Positions 1 through 9,858 are shown, counted from the stretch's first letter. The stretch: DNA of 64,000 nucleotides from Luteimonas galliterrae (GCF_023374055.1 NZ_JAMBEP010000001.1:1-64000); one strand, 5' to 3'. Notes: generated from the letters alone by a model not told the origin. Made by a program: numbers and translations.

Positions 1-1337
1 CCGCCGGCAAGGTCAAGGACCGGCGCAGCTACGGCGTGTGGGGCGACGAGCGCGATCCGAATAACTGGTTGGCGTTCAAGGCCGCGCCCAAGGACGAGCT
101 GAAGCTGCCCAACAGCGGCTACACCGGCACCCACGAACGCCGTCAGCGCGGCGCCACAGCGCCCGGCATCAGCGGCCTGATCGATATGCAGGCGCGCTAT
201 TACGACCCGGCCGCGATGCAGTTCCTGCAACCGGACAGCGTCGTTCCCGATCCGTCCAACCCGCTCAGCTGGAACCGGCGCACCTACGTCAACAACAGTC
301 CGGTGGCGTTCTCCGATCCGACCGGGCATGCGCCGGCGAAGGATCCAGGCTTTGCCGAGAGCGGTGAGGAGAACGTCGAACGCCTGGCCGCGGAGCTGGA
401 CGAGGCGACGACGAGTGGAGGCACCTACCTCGCCAATGGCGGTGGGCTTGGTACTGGCGTCGTTGCCGGCGATCTCATGAGAGGTATGCGGGCGCACAAG
501 CCTGGCGGTGCACAAAACGCCATGCGCGGAAAAACACTTAGTCAGAAATCGGTGAGCGAGATGACTGCAGAGGAGAAGTTCTACGTGCAGGCCTACCAGC
601 GCGACAAAGCCAACTACGAACGCGCTGGCATGTCCGCGCCGTTCGCCAACGTGGAGGAATACATGCTGTGGCGGGCGATGTCGCGGGAGGCCCAAGCGAT
701 GGGTGTGAACAGTCAGATGATGGACGAAATGGCGACGAGCGCCGAGATTGCCGCTGACGCGGTCGGTTTCGGTGCCGCGAATCCAATGCCTAATGGTATT
801 AGAGCATCGGGAGTCAGATCTTGGATATCGAGATTGCTCGGAAATGTACCGCCAGAAGTAACCGCTGCGGCCCGGCTCGTGGCGCAGCGGCGTGAGGAGC
901 TAGCACGGGATTTAGTGCATGCGACCAAACAAAGGCAACTTTGGGTCGGTATCTCTGACGATAGAACGACTCGGGCTTTACGGCTATATGGAGAAGAGAT
1001 CGGCAAGGTCGTAGATTTTGGTGGTCTGCGGCAAATTATCCTTCTAGACGCGAAGTTCGCCACCAGTGCGAATGCCAAAGCTGCTTGGGACGTGATATTG
1101 CGCGATATCGGTGGCAAGAAGCCCAGAACGAAACTGGTGTTCGAATTCGGAAGCGATTTACAAGGTGCCGAGAAGTTCAGGCGGGAATTGGGCAGAGATA
1201 TTCAACTATTCGTTCCTGCAGACAACCTAAGAATCGATACTGGGAACATTACGTGGGGAATAGAGCGCTATCTACCTGAAAGTCGACGTCACGGAGGAAC
1301 GGATACATACAATGTCTATATCGAAATTGATAAGTAG
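1..1337 (+). CDS. Rhs-family protein, C-terminal part (5' end outside window)
   Basis: The reading frame is open from base 3 with no stop upstream, so this is the 3' end of a longer gene. The first 100 residues contain the Rhs core signature: ARYYDPAAMQF, then QPDSVVPDP, then RRTYVNNSPVAFSDPTGH, which normally marks the end of the conserved shell. The roughly 330 residues after it match no domain I recognise. From about base 780 the DNA becomes clearly more AT-rich than its neighbours, as is usual for exchangeable Rhs C-terminal tips. In polymorphic Rhs systems the tip is a toxin with an immunity gene directly downstream, but here only 83 bases separate the stop from a terminator and a convergent gene. 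The Rhs assignment is firm; a toxin function for the tip is inference. Confidence 0.85.
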   Translation, partial: AGKVKDRRSYGVWGDERDPNNWLAFKAAPKDELKLPNSGYTGTHERRQRGATAPGISGLIDMQARYYDPAAMQFLQPDSVVPDPSNPLSWNRRTYVNNSPVAFSDPTGHAPAKDPGFAESGEENVERLAAELDEATTSGGTYLANGGGLGTGVVAGDLMRGMRAHKPGGAQNAMRGKTLSQKSVSEMTAEEKFYVQAYQRDKANYERAGMSAPFANVEEYMLWRAMSREAQAMGVNSQMMDEMATSAEIAADAVGFGAANPMPNGIRASGVRSWISRLLGNVPPEVTAAARLVAQRREELARDLVHATKQRQLWVGISDDRTTRALRLYGEEIGKVVDFGGLRQIILLDAKFATSANAKAAWDVILRDIGGKKPRTKLVFEFGSDLQGAEKFRRELGRDIQLFVPADNLRIDTGNITWGIERYLPESRRHGGTDTYNVYIEIDK

Positions 1338-1420
1338 GATTCGGGTTGAGCGAGGCGATGCCCATCACACGTAAGTCGACAGGACGCCGATTCTAATAGC
1401 CATCTTCTCCCGTTTAAGCA

Positions 1421-1452
1421 AAGAAAAAGCCGGCATGCGCCGGCTTTTTCTT
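1421..1452. terminator. Bidirectional intrinsic terminator
   Basis: A GCCGG...CCGGC stem around CATGCG is flanked by an A-run on one side and a T-run on the other, so it reads as a Rho-independent terminator on both strands. It lies between the convergent Rhs and TonB-receptor genes, 22 bases past the receptor stop. Confidence 0.85.
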
Positions 1453-1474
1453 CGTTACCTCAATGACATTAGAA

Positions 1475-4243
1475 TCAGAACTTATAGCTCATGCCCAACA
1501 GATAAGTGCGGCCCCACTCGATGTTCTCAAGCGGACGGTCCTTCGTGCCCGCGTAGGTGCGGTACGCCTCGTCGGTGAGGTTGCTGGCCTGGAACAACAG
1601 CGTCACGCCGTCGAACCTGCCCGTCTCGAAGGTGTAGCTGAGCTGCGCGTCCAGCTGGTTCTCGCCTTCGACGTAGCGCAGCGTGCGGTTGCCGGCGAAG
1701 TTGCCGATCTCGCCGATGTAGTCCGAGCGCATGCGCTGGCTGAGGCGCGCGCCGAAGCCGTGCTTTTCGTAGTAGGCGGTGAGGTTGTACACCTCGTCCG
1801 ACAGGCCGGGCAGGCTGATGTCTTCGTTGCCGACGCTGCTCGCGCTTTCCGGGTCGCGGATCTTGATGTTGCTGTCGAAGAAGCTCGCGCTGGCGATGAA
1901 GCCGAAGCCTTCCATCGACTCCCAGAACAGGTCCAGCGGCAGCGAGGCGGTCAGTTCCAGGCCTTTCAGCTTGCCGCCCTCGCCGTTGAACGGCGCGCTA
2001 AACTGGCCGAGGTTGGTGGTGACGAGCGCCTGCTGGTCGGGCGGCATCTGCGCGATGAACTGCGAGAAGTCGAACGTGCGGGATTGCGTATAGATGTAGC
2101 TGCGCAGATCCTTGTAGAACGCCGCCGCGGAGACGTAGCCCTTGGTGCCGCTGAAGTACTTCTCGTACGAGATGTCGAACGCATTGGCGATCCACGGATC
2201 CAGCTCCGGATTGCCGCCGGAGCCGCCCGGAATGCCGGTCGACGAACTGATCCCGAACTCGAACGAGGCGCGCAGCTGGTCCAGGCGCGCGCGGGCGAGC
2301 TGGCGGGCCGCCGCGAAGCGCAGCGTCTGATCGTGCGGCAGCATGAACGCGAGGTTCAGGCTCGGCAGCCAGTCGGTGTAGGTCTTGCCGTTCTCGTACG
2401 GGCGCACGTTCTGGCCGGCCGGCTGCGAGGCGTCCCAGTAATTGGACGATGAAGACTGGTCGGTATCTTGCACCTGCACGCCGATATTGCCGCGCACCGG
2501 GATCGAACCCCACGTCGTGTCGATATTCGCGCGCAGCCAGCCCGTCGTGATGTCTTCGTTGACGGTCCAGGCCTTGGCGACCAGGAAGCTCGCTTCTTCG
2601 TTGGGCGCGAAGGTCATGTAGCGGCCCACTGCGCCCGGTACGTTCCAGGACGGAATGTAGCCGGCGCCGGCGAAGCTCAGGTCGACCAGGCCGTACTGCA
2701 AGTCGGGCGCGATGGTCGTCACGCCCTGCGCGCCGAGGTTGATGTTGCCTTCCGGCTGGTGCTTGGTCTTCTCGCGGTCGCCATAGTGCGCACCGATATC
2801 GAAGTCGGAGAAAAAGCCGTCGACCGCGCCCGGAGCGGGCAGGTTCACGTTGACCTTGAAGCCTTTCAACTCGTCGACGATGTTAGGCGTCTTGCCGTAT
2901 CCCGAACCGTAGATCGTGTTGGCCAGGAACAATGCGCCCGGGTTGGAGTAATCGCGGCCCGGGTCGATGGTCGCGAAGCCGGATTTCGGGAAGTTCAGCT
3001 GCAGCGTGTCGAACTGCGGATTCGGCAGCAGTTGCAGGTTGTTCTCGAGGTTGACTTCGTCGCGGTGGGACTTCGACCAGCTCAGGTCGGCGGTGACGTT
3101 CGCCTGGCCGATCTTGATCTCGTTGTTCCAGCCGACCGCGTCGATGCTGTCCTCGCGCTTGTTGTACATGCCGCGGACCAGCGGATAGGCGTTGGTCAGC
3201 GAGCCGCCGGTCAGGGTGCCGTTGCCGTTGACGGTCGGCGTCCACTCCTGCGTCACGTTGTTGCCGTTGTAGTTGAAGTTCGCCTCGAATTGGTTGGCGG
3301 TGTCTTCCTGCATGGCCGACGTGTGGAAGATGTCCACCGTGCTGGTCCACTCGTTGATCGGGCGGAACTGCACGGTCGCCATCGCGGCATTGCGGCGGAT
3401 GTAGCCGGTGCGGCGCAAGGCCTTGGCGCCATCGGTGACGAACGTGCCTGCGGGTACGCCGGCGCGCGGCTGCACCTGCCACGGCTCGTACAGGCCGGTT
3501 TGCTCTTCCTGGATCGGGATGTCCGAATGCGAGAAGCCGATCGCCAGGCCCAGCGTGCCGCCGAAGTACTGGTCGATGTAGCTGGCGTTGATGCGCTTGC
3601 CGTCGCCGTCGGCGTTGGCCGCCGAGCCCAGCGAGTTGCGCTGGCCGCGGGCGCTTATCGCGAAGACGGGCTTGTCGAAATCGAGCGGGCGCACGGTGCG
3701 CATGTCCAGCGTGCCCGACAGGCCCTGGCCCACCAGCGCGGCGTCCGGGGTCTTGTAGACGGTCACGCCGCTCATCAGTTCGGACGGATACTGGTCGAAC
3801 TCCACGCTGCGGTTGTCGCCCGTGCTGACCAGCTCGCGGCCATTGAGCAGCGTGGTCGAGAAGTCCGGCGACAGGCCGCGCACGCTGATCACCTGGGCGC
3901 GGCCGGCGACGCGCTGCGCGGCGAGGCCGGGCAGGCGCGCGATCGATTCGGCGATGCTGATGTCGGGCAGCTTGCCGATGTCCTCGGCGGAGATCGATTC
4001 GACGATCGAAGTCGATTCCTTCTTGGTGTCGATCGAACTTTCGATCGCCGCCCGGATGCCGGTGACCGTGACGGTTTCCAGGGTTTTCGCTTGCTTCTCG
4101 GCCTGCGTTTGCGCGGTATCCGCCGGTGCGTCCGGGTCTTGCGGCGACGCAGCATCGGTCGACTGCGCATGCGCGACCGTCGCGCCCAGCAGCATCGCCG
4201 CGGCCAGCGCCACGCTCAAAGTATTCCGCTTGTGCTGCAACAT
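1475..4243 (-). CDS. TonB-dependent receptor, probably for maltodextrin/alpha-glucan oligosaccharides
   Basis: This 922-residue outer-membrane receptor has a signal peptide ending near VAHA|Q (residue 26), a TonB-box-like ETVTVTG at 56-62 and a plug domain with SIAESIARLPG, ISVRGLSP and TVYKTPDAALVGQG. A long beta-barrel follows and ends in the aromatic residue typical of outer-membrane proteins (SYKF). It belongs to the large TonB receptors of the type often tied to carbohydrate loci in Xanthomonadaceae and Caulobacter. The substrate is inferred from the neighbours: it is divergent from an exported amylase and lies in a locus with three further alpha-glucan hydrolases and a sugar transporter. 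Caulobacter MalA is the functional precedent. A good ribosome-binding site (GGGAGGGG) precedes the start. The upstream region carries the operator-like palindrome at 4388-4405. Confidence 0.92.
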   Translation of the reverse strand: MLQHKRNTLSVALAAAMLLGATVAHAQSTDAASPQDPDAPADTAQTQAEKQAKTLETVTVTGIRAAIESSIDTKKESTSIVESISAEDIGKLPDISIAESIARLPGLAAQRVAGRAQVISVRGLSPDFSTTLLNGRELVSTGDNRSVEFDQYPSELMSGVTVYKTPDAALVGQGLSGTLDMRTVRPLDFDKPVFAISARGQRNSLGSAANADGDGKRINASYIDQYFGGTLGLAIGFSHSDIPIQEEQTGLYEPWQVQPRAGVPAGTFVTDGAKALRRTGYIRRNAAMATVQFRPINEWTSTVDIFHTSAMQEDTANQFEANFNYNGNNVTQEWTPTVNGNGTLTGGSLTNAYPLVRGMYNKREDSIDAVGWNNEIKIGQANVTADLSWSKSHRDEVNLENNLQLLPNPQFDTLQLNFPKSGFATIDPGRDYSNPGALFLANTIYGSGYGKTPNIVDELKGFKVNVNLPAPGAVDGFFSDFDIGAHYGDREKTKHQPEGNINLGAQGVTTIAPDLQYGLVDLSFAGAGYIPSWNVPGAVGRYMTFAPNEEASFLVAKAWTVNEDITTGWLRANIDTTWGSIPVRGNIGVQVQDTDQSSSSNYWDASQPAGQNVRPYENGKTYTDWLPSLNLAFMLPHDQTLRFAAARQLARARLDQLRASFEFGISSSTGIPGGSGGNPELDPWIANAFDISYEKYFSGTKGYVSAAAFYKDLRSYIYTQSRTFDFSQFIAQMPPDQQALVTTNLGQFSAPFNGEGGKLKGLELTASLPLDLFWESMEGFGFIASASFFDSNIKIRDPESASSVGNEDISLPGLSDEVYNLTAYYEKHGFGARLSQRMRSDYIGEIGNFAGNRTLRYVEGENQLDAQLSYTFETGRFDGVTLLFQASNLTDEAYRTYAGTKDRPLENIEWGRTYLLGMSYKF

Positions 4244-4353
4244 TTTTCCCCTCCCAAGGCAATGTTCGTTGCTTTAGCTTTCGCCCGTGTACGCGACCGG
4301 CTGGACGCGCCCGGGTCTGATGTGCCGGGGAACAGGTGTCACCCGTTGCGGGG

Positions 4354-4455
4354 CCATAGTAGTCGCGGCAACTCCCGCGCATCGCACGCTGCATACGTAT
4401 TCATGGGCCGGACGCGGTCGGCTCGTAACAGCGGCGCCGGACTCGTGGAATAGTG
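4354..4455. promoter_or_regulatory. Divergent control region with operator-like palindrome (receptor / amylase)
   Basis: The 18-mer CATGAATACGTATGCAGC is present on the minus strand at 4388-4405. Its core TGAATACGTATGCA (4390-4403) is palindromic at 12 of 14 positions. The same 18-mer occurs at 11666-11683 between the other divergent pair of this locus. Flanking elements match too. Toward the receptor, GCGACTACTATGGCCC begins 21 bases away and contains a -10-like TACTAT at 4356-4361. Toward the amylase, GTGGAATAGTG (4445-4455) lies 39 bases away. The likely binding protein is the LacI-type regulator at 15333-16370, by inference from context. Confidence 0.65.
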
Positions 4456-4480
4456 AACAGGCAGGTGCAGGAGTGCTCGG

Positions 4481-7120
4481 ATGACGGCGAAGCGCAGCGC
4501 GTTACGGCCGGCGGTGGTTTGGCTATCGGCGGGCTTGGCCGGGCTCGCGCTCGGCTGCGCTGGCGCAGCCGCCGCGCAGGCATCGGCCGAGGCCGGGCGC
4601 CTGCATGTGCCGTCGCCGGACTGGCGCGACCAGGTCGTCTATTTTCTGATGACCGATCGCTTCGACGACGGGGAACCGCGCAACAACGACCAGGGCGCCG
4701 GCGAATACGATCCTGCCGACAACGCCAAATACAACGGCGGCGATCTGCGCGGCGTCCGCCGCAGGCTCGACTACATCCGCGGCCTGGGCGCGACCGCGGT
4801 ATGGATCACGCCGCCGGTCGCCAACCAGTGGTGGAACCAGCGCGTCCGCCACGGCGGTTACCACGGTTATTGGGCCGAGGATTTCAAGCGGGTCGACGCC
4901 CATCTCGGCACGCTCGAGGACTATCGCGAGCTGTCGCGCAGCCTGCACGCCGCCGGCATGTACCTGGTGCAGGACGTGGTGGTCAATCACGTCGGCGACT
5001 ACTTCGCCTACCAGGGCGGATGGAGCGCGGACGATCCGGCGAGGCACTTCGTCCGCTACGACTGGGCCCGCGACAAGCCGGCGCCTACGCAGGCGCCGTT
5101 CGACGCCAACGATGCGCGAAAGGCCGCGGATCGCGCCTCGGCGGCCTACCACTGGACGCCGGACATCGTCGACTTCAACGATATCCGCCAGGAGCGCACC
5201 TTCCAGCTCGCCGGACTGGACGATCTGAACACCGAGAACCCGGCGGTGCGCGAAGCGCTGCGCGACAGCTACGGCTACTGGATCCGCGAAGCCGGCGTCG
5301 ACGGGTTCCGCGTCGATACCGCCTTCCACGTACCGCCCGAATTCTTCGCCGATTTCATGCATTCCGGCGATACGCAGGCGCCGGGCATGCAGCGTGTTGC
5401 CGAACGGACCGGACGCAGCGGTTTCCACGCCTTCGGCGAGGGTTTCGGCCCGGACCGGCCGTATCAGGATGAGAAGGCGCGCAAGATCGAAACCTACGCG
5501 CGCGCCGCCGACGGCCAGCCGCTGCTGACCGGCATGATCAATTTTCCGCTGTACGCCACCCTCGGCGACGTTTTCGCGCGCGGGCATCCCAGCGACGAGC
5601 TGGCCTACCGCATCGCCAGCATGATGCGCGTGCATCGCGATCCCTGGCGTATGCCAACCTTCGTCGACAATCACGACGTCGACCGCTTCCTCGCCGGCGG
5701 TAGCGAAGCCGGTTTGAAGCAGGCGCTGTTGTCGATCCTGACGCTGCCTGGCATACCGACGATCTACTACGGCACCGAGCAGGGCTTCACCGGCCAGCGC
5801 GCGGCGATGTTCGCACGCGGCTACGGCTCCGACGGCCGCGATCGCTTCGATGCTTCGGCGCCGTTGTACCGGTTCCTGCAGCGGGCTATCGCATTGCGCC
5901 GCGAACACCGCGTTTTCTCGCGCGGCACGCCGACGGTGCTCGCCGCGAATGCCGCCGCGCCCGGCGCGATCGCCTGGCGCATGGCTCAAGGCGGCGAATC
6001 GGCGCTGGTAGTGCTCAATTCCGCCGACGGCGAGACGCTGCTCGACAACGTCGATACCGGACTGGACGCGGGAACGGTGCTGCGGGGCCTATTCGATATC
6101 GATGGCGGCAAACCCGACGACATCGTCGTCGGTGTGGACGGTCGCATCCACCTGCGCCTGTCGCCGCGTAGCGGCCAAGTCTGGAAGGTGGGTGGGCCCA
6201 AGTCGCCGCCAACGCCTTCGCCGGCCACGATCGCGCTGGCGCCGGCGGCTACCGATCGTTACGCCGACGATTTCGTCGTACGCGGCACTGCGAAGGGCGT
6301 GCCGGCTTTCAGACTGGTCGTCGATGGCGACCTGGCGAAGGCGGCGACGGTGCGGCCGGACGTGGAAGGCCGTTGGCAGGCGAGGGTGGATACCGCCGGC
6401 ATGATCGACGCGTCGGTGGAGCACCGGCTGGTGGCGTGGTCACGATCGCCGTTGGCGGTTTCGGCGGCGCGCACGTTCCGCATCGAGCGCCGCTGGCAGG
6501 TGCTGGCCGAAGCGCAGGATCCGCAAGGCGACGATCACGGACCGCTGGGTCGCTACCGCTATCCGGCCGATCCCGGCTGGTCCGACAATCGCCAGGCCGA
6601 CATCCGCGGCGTGCGCGTATCGTCGGCGGGCGGCGCGCTCAAAATCGAGTTGACGATGCGCAAGCTGACCACGCTGTGGAATCCGGTGAACGGCTTCGAC
6701 CATGTCGCCTTCACGATCTTCTTGCAGCTGCCAGGCAGGAAAGGCGGCAGCACGCTGATGCCGCTGCAGAACGCCACCCTGCCCGACGGCATGCGCTGGC
6801 ATTACCGTTTGCGTGCGGGCGGCTGGAGCAATGCTATGTTCGCCGCCACGAACGCGACGGCCGACAGCGAAGGCGCACCGGTTGCGCCAGGCGCCAGGAT
6901 CGAGACGGATCCCGTCGGCAATCGGATCAGTTTCATTCTGCCGGGTAGCGCGCTCGGCGATCCGTCCTCGTTATCCGGCGCCAGGCTTTACGTCGCCACC
7001 TGGGATTACGACGCTGGCTATCGCAGCCTGACTCCGCAACCGCAATCGGCCGGCTTCGGTGGCGGTGACGGCGCACGCGATCCTTTGGTGATGGACGATG
7101 TCGCCATTACGCTGCCGTGA
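4481..7120 (+). CDS. Exported GH13 alpha-amylase with glucodextranase-type C-terminal domain
   Basis: This 879-residue enzyme has an N-terminal export signal (hydrophobic to about residue 33). Its cysteine in LALGCAG could be a poor lipobox, so lipoprotein or free secreted forms are both possible. The GH13 barrel is clear: VVYFLMTDRF near the start, DVVVNH, GFRVDT (nucleophile Asp about 278), FGEGFG (acid/base Glu about 320) and VDNHDV (Asp about 399). The barrel ends near residue 500. A beta-rich linker follows, then a domain with DPQGDDHGPLGRYRYP and WNPVNGFDHVAFTIF, which resembles glucodextranase domain C, a sugar-binding/surface module. Length exceeds a plain amylase by about 300 residues. 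It should cut starch-like polymers outside the cell or in the periplasm. Transcription is divergent from the TonB receptor. The start at 4481 gives the signal peptide. Confidence 0.88.
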   Translation: MTAKRSALRPAVVWLSAGLAGLALGCAGAAAAQASAEAGRLHVPSPDWRDQVVYFLMTDRFDDGEPRNNDQGAGEYDPADNAKYNGGDLRGVRRRLDYIRGLGATAVWITPPVANQWWNQRVRHGGYHGYWAEDFKRVDAHLGTLEDYRELSRSLHAAGMYLVQDVVVNHVGDYFAYQGGWSADDPARHFVRYDWARDKPAPTQAPFDANDARKAADRASAAYHWTPDIVDFNDIRQERTFQLAGLDDLNTENPAVREALRDSYGYWIREAGVDGFRVDTAFHVPPEFFADFMHSGDTQAPGMQRVAERTGRSGFHAFGEGFGPDRPYQDEKARKIETYARAADGQPLLTGMINFPLYATLGDVFARGHPSDELAYRIASMMRVHRDPWRMPTFVDNHDVDRFLAGGSEAGLKQALLSILTLPGIPTIYYGTEQGFTGQRAAMFARGYGSDGRDRFDASAPLYRFLQRAIALRREHRVFSRGTPTVLAANAAAPGAIAWRMAQGGESALVVLNSADGETLLDNVDTGLDAGTVLRGLFDIDGGKPDDIVVGVDGRIHLRLSPRSGQVWKVGGPKSPPTPSPATIALAPAATDRYADDFVVRGTAKGVPAFRLVVDGDLAKAATVRPDVEGRWQARVDTAGMIDASVEHRLVAWSRSPLAVSAARTFRIERRWQVLAEAQDPQGDDHGPLGRYRYPADPGWSDNRQADIRGVRVSSAGGALKIELTMRKLTTLWNPVNGFDHVAFTIFLQLPGRKGGSTLMPLQNATLPDGMRWHYRLRAGGWSNAMFAATNATADSEGAPVAPGARIETDPVGNRISFILPGSALGDPSSLSGARLYVATWDYDAGYRSLTPQPQSAGFGGGDGARDPLVMDDVAITLP

Positions 7121-7170
7121 GCGGTTGCGGATCATCGATGCGCAGTAGCGCTTCCGAGATGCGCGGCCTT

Positions 7171-7230
7171 GTAGAGTCGGGCTTACTCGACTGCTTTAAA
7201 TCAAGAGCAGCGCAGCAAGCTGCGCTCTAC
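7171..7230. repeat. Inverted repeat, AGAGCAGCGGAGCAAGCTCCGCTCTAC family
   Basis: Two imperfect palindromes, GTAGAGTCGGGCTTACTCGAC and AGCAGCGCAGCAAGCTGCGCT, form one element between the amylase and GH31 genes. Related copies lie at 9773-9836, 46281-46307, 51534-51620, 62853-62935 and 63551-63572. It may end the amylase transcript as a hairpin, but there is no clean T-run. Confidence 0.7.
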
Positions 7231-7289
7231 CAAGAGCGGGGCATCGTATCCAAGGCGCGCTCGCGGGTCGGCAACAGGAGAGCCGAAGC

Positions 7290-9758
7290 ATGAGGATGGG
7301 CAGGACGATGGCGTTGATGGGCGGGTTGATCGCGGGATTCTGCGTTCCCGTCGCGGTGTCCGCGCGCGAGAATGTTGTACGGCTCGCCGGCGGCATCGAG
7401 GTGCGCGACGGCCGGATGTTGTTGCGGGTCGACGCGCTGGCCGACGATCTGCTGCGCGTGCGGATCGCCGCCGACGGCCGGCTTCCCGAAGACGCATCAT
7501 GGGCCGTGCCGGAAGACGTGCGCGCGCGTCGCGTCGCGGTGCGGCCGTTGGGCGATGCGCGCACGCCGGGTTTCCGCACCGCCACGCTGGCCGTGCGCAT
7601 CGCGAGCGATCCGTTGCGGCTGATCGTCGAAGACGGCGAAGGCCGCATCGTGTCCGCGGATGCGATCGCGGCCCCGATCGCCATGCAGGGGCGTGCGTTC
7701 GCCCTGCGCAAGACGATGCCCCCGTCCGAGCATTACTTCGGCCTCGGCGACAAGACCGGCCCGCTGGACCGCCGCGGCGGCGCGTTCGTGAACTGGAACA
7801 CCGACGTCGGCCGCTTCGGCGAAGCCACCGATCCGTTGTACAAGAGCATCCCGTTCTTCGTCGCCACGGGCGGCGAAGGCGGCAGCTACGGCATCTTCCT
7901 CGACAACACCTGGCGCAGCTGGTTCGATTTCGGCAGGCGCGAGCAGGACGTGCTCGCCTTCGGCGCGGTCGACGGCCCGATCGATTACTACTTGATCCAC
8001 GGCCCCTCGTTGCGGCGCGTGACCGAACGCTACGCCGACCTCACCGGCAGGCCGCCGCTGCCGCCGCTATGGTCCCTGGGCTACCAGCAGTCGCGCTACA
8101 GCTACATGTCGTCGCGCGAAGTGCGCGAGGTGGCCGCGCGACTGCGGCGCGAGCGCATACCCGCCGACGTGATCTGGCTCGATATCGACTTCCAGGACCG
8201 CAACAGGCCGTTCACCGCGAATCCGCGCACGTACGCCGACCTGCCGCAACTCGCCGCGGAACTGCGCGACGACGGCATCCGCCTGGTCGCGATCACCGAT
8301 CCGCATATCGCCGAAGCGCCGGGCGAAAACTACGTGCCTTACGACAGCGGCGTGGCCGGCGATCATTTCGTCAAGGCGACCGACGGCAGGCCTTTCGTCG
8401 GCAAAGTCTGGCCGGGAGCCTCGGTATTTCCGGACTTCACCCGCTCCGCCACGCGCGGTTGGTGGGGCCGGCTGTACGCCGGCTTGGTCGAGGCCGGCAT
8501 CGCCGGATTCTGGGACGACATGAACGAGCCGGCATTGTTCGAAACGCCGAGCAAGACGATGCCGCTCGATACGATGCACCGCATCGACACGCCCGGTTTC
8601 GCACGGCGCAATGCGAGCCACGCCGAAATCCACAATCTCTACGGCATGCAGCACTCGCGCGCGACCTTCGAAGGATTGCAGGCGTTGGCGCCGGAACGGC
8701 GCCCGTTCGTGATGACGCGGGCCAGCTACGCCGGCGGGCAGCGCTATGCCGCGACCTGGACCGGCGACAACGGCTCCAACTGGAGCCACCTGAAATTGTC
8801 GGTAGCGCAATTGCTCAATCTCGGCCTCAGCGGCTTCGCCTACAGCGCGGTCGACATCGGCGGTTTCACCGGCGGCGCATCGCCGGAGCTGCTGACGCGC
8901 TGGTATCAGATCGGCGCGTTCCTCCCGCTGATGCGCAACCATACAGCGATCGACGCGCCGCGGTCCGAGCCCTGGGTCGACGGCGCCGCGCACACCGCGA
9001 TCCGGCGCCGCTTCATCGAACAGCGCTATCGCCTGCTGCCTTATCTGTACGGCCTGGCCGACGAGAACGCGCGCACCGGCGCGCCGCTGATGCGGCCGGT
9101 GTTCTACGATTATCCGCAGGCCCTGTCCGCGCCTTGCGACCAGTCGATGGCGTTCCTTGTCGGCCCGGGCTTGCTCGTAGCGCCGTCGCCGACGCCGGAA
9201 TCGCCGCAACGCTACCGGATCTGCCTGCCCGGGCAAAGGTGGTTCGACTATTGGAGCGGTCTTGAAGCGGAAGCCGAACGTGGCGAGTCCGCAAAGGCGG
9301 GTTTCGTGATCGTGCACGAGACGCCGGCGCTGGGGCGCTTGCCGGTCTTCGTGCGGGGAGGAACCATTCTGCCGCTGCAGCCGCTGGTACAGAGCACGGC
9401 GCAGGCCCCGCGCGGTCCGTTATCGCTGCACGTGTATCCCGGCGAGGACTGCAACGGGTTGCTGTACGCCGACGACGGAACCAGCCTCGATCATGGACGG
9501 GGCCGCTACCTGCGCCAGACCCTGCGTTGCAACGTCGCGACGGACGGACTCACCCTGTCGTTCGAGCAGCGGGCGGGTGATTACGTGCCGTGGTGGCGCC
9601 GCATCGAGGTGATCGTGCACGGTTGGCGCGGCGCTGCGCGCGTCGAGCTCGACGGCAAGCCGGTGGCGGCTACGGCGGATGCCTCGAAACAGACGCTTCG
9701 GTTCGAGATAAGCGACCAGCCTGCGCCGGCGATGCTGGAACTGCGCCGCGAAGAGTGA
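7290..9758 (+). CDS. Exported GH31 alpha-glucosidase
   Basis: This 822-residue glycoside hydrolase begins with a signal peptide (cleavage likely after VAVSA). GH31 hallmarks are visible: VIWLDIDFQDRNRPFT, the nucleophile motif GFWDDMNEP (Asp about 409), TWTGDNGSNW with the acid/base Asp, and GFAYSAVDIGGFTG followed by RWYQIGAFLPLMRNH. The enzyme removes glucose from the non-reducing ends of maltodextrins or related alpha-glucosides, most likely in the periplasm. A ribosome-binding site CAGGAG sits 9 bases before the ATG. The gene follows the amylase in the same direction with a 169-base gap holding a repeat, so co-transcription is possible but not shown. It lacks its own copy of the operator found at 4388 and 11666. 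Confidence 0.93.
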   Translation: MRMGRTMALMGGLIAGFCVPVAVSARENVVRLAGGIEVRDGRMLLRVDALADDLLRVRIAADGRLPEDASWAVPEDVRARRVAVRPLGDARTPGFRTATLAVRIASDPLRLIVEDGEGRIVSADAIAAPIAMQGRAFALRKTMPPSEHYFGLGDKTGPLDRRGGAFVNWNTDVGRFGEATDPLYKSIPFFVATGGEGGSYGIFLDNTWRSWFDFGRREQDVLAFGAVDGPIDYYLIHGPSLRRVTERYADLTGRPPLPPLWSLGYQQSRYSYMSSREVREVAARLRRERIPADVIWLDIDFQDRNRPFTANPRTYADLPQLAAELRDDGIRLVAITDPHIAEAPGENYVPYDSGVAGDHFVKATDGRPFVGKVWPGASVFPDFTRSATRGWWGRLYAGLVEAGIAGFWDDMNEPALFETPSKTMPLDTMHRIDTPGFARRNASHAEIHNLYGMQHSRATFEGLQALAPERRPFVMTRASYAGGQRYAATWTGDNGSNWSHLKLSVAQLLNLGLSGFAYSAVDIGGFTGGASPELLTRWYQIGAFLPLMRNHTAIDAPRSEPWVDGAAHTAIRRRFIEQRYRLLPYLYGLADENARTGAPLMRPVFYDYPQALSAPCDQSMAFLVGPGLLVAPSPTPESPQRYRICLPGQRWFDYWSGLEAEAERGESAKAGFVIVHETPALGRLPVFVRGGTILPLQPLVQSTAQAPRGPLSLHVYPGEDCNGLLYADDGTSLDHGRGRYLRQTLRCNVATDGLTLSFEQRAGDYVPWWRRIEVIVHGWRGAARVELDGKPVAATADASKQTLRFEISDQPAPAMLELRREE

Positions 9759-9772
9759 GCCGGGATGGTCTT

Positions 9773-9836
9773 CTAGCGTCGAGCTTGCTCGACTGTTTTT
9801 GGCCTTGCGGGAGAAGCGGAGCAAGCTCCGCTCTAC
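9773..9836. repeat. Inverted repeat, AGAGCAGCGGAGCAAGCTCCGCTCTAC family
   Basis: CGTCGAGCTTGCTCGAC and GCGGAGCAAGCTCCGC palindromes sit between the convergent GH31 and GH13 glucosidase genes. The copy has the same organisation as 7171-7230. Confidence 0.7.
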
Positions 9837-9858
9837 AAGCGGCGCGTGTTCCGTCGCT

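Noticed and set aside
2468-4453. Long open frame antisense to the TonB receptor
   Set aside because: High GC gives long shadow frames; the product is Val/Arg-rich with no family, and the receptor on the other strand is unmistakable.
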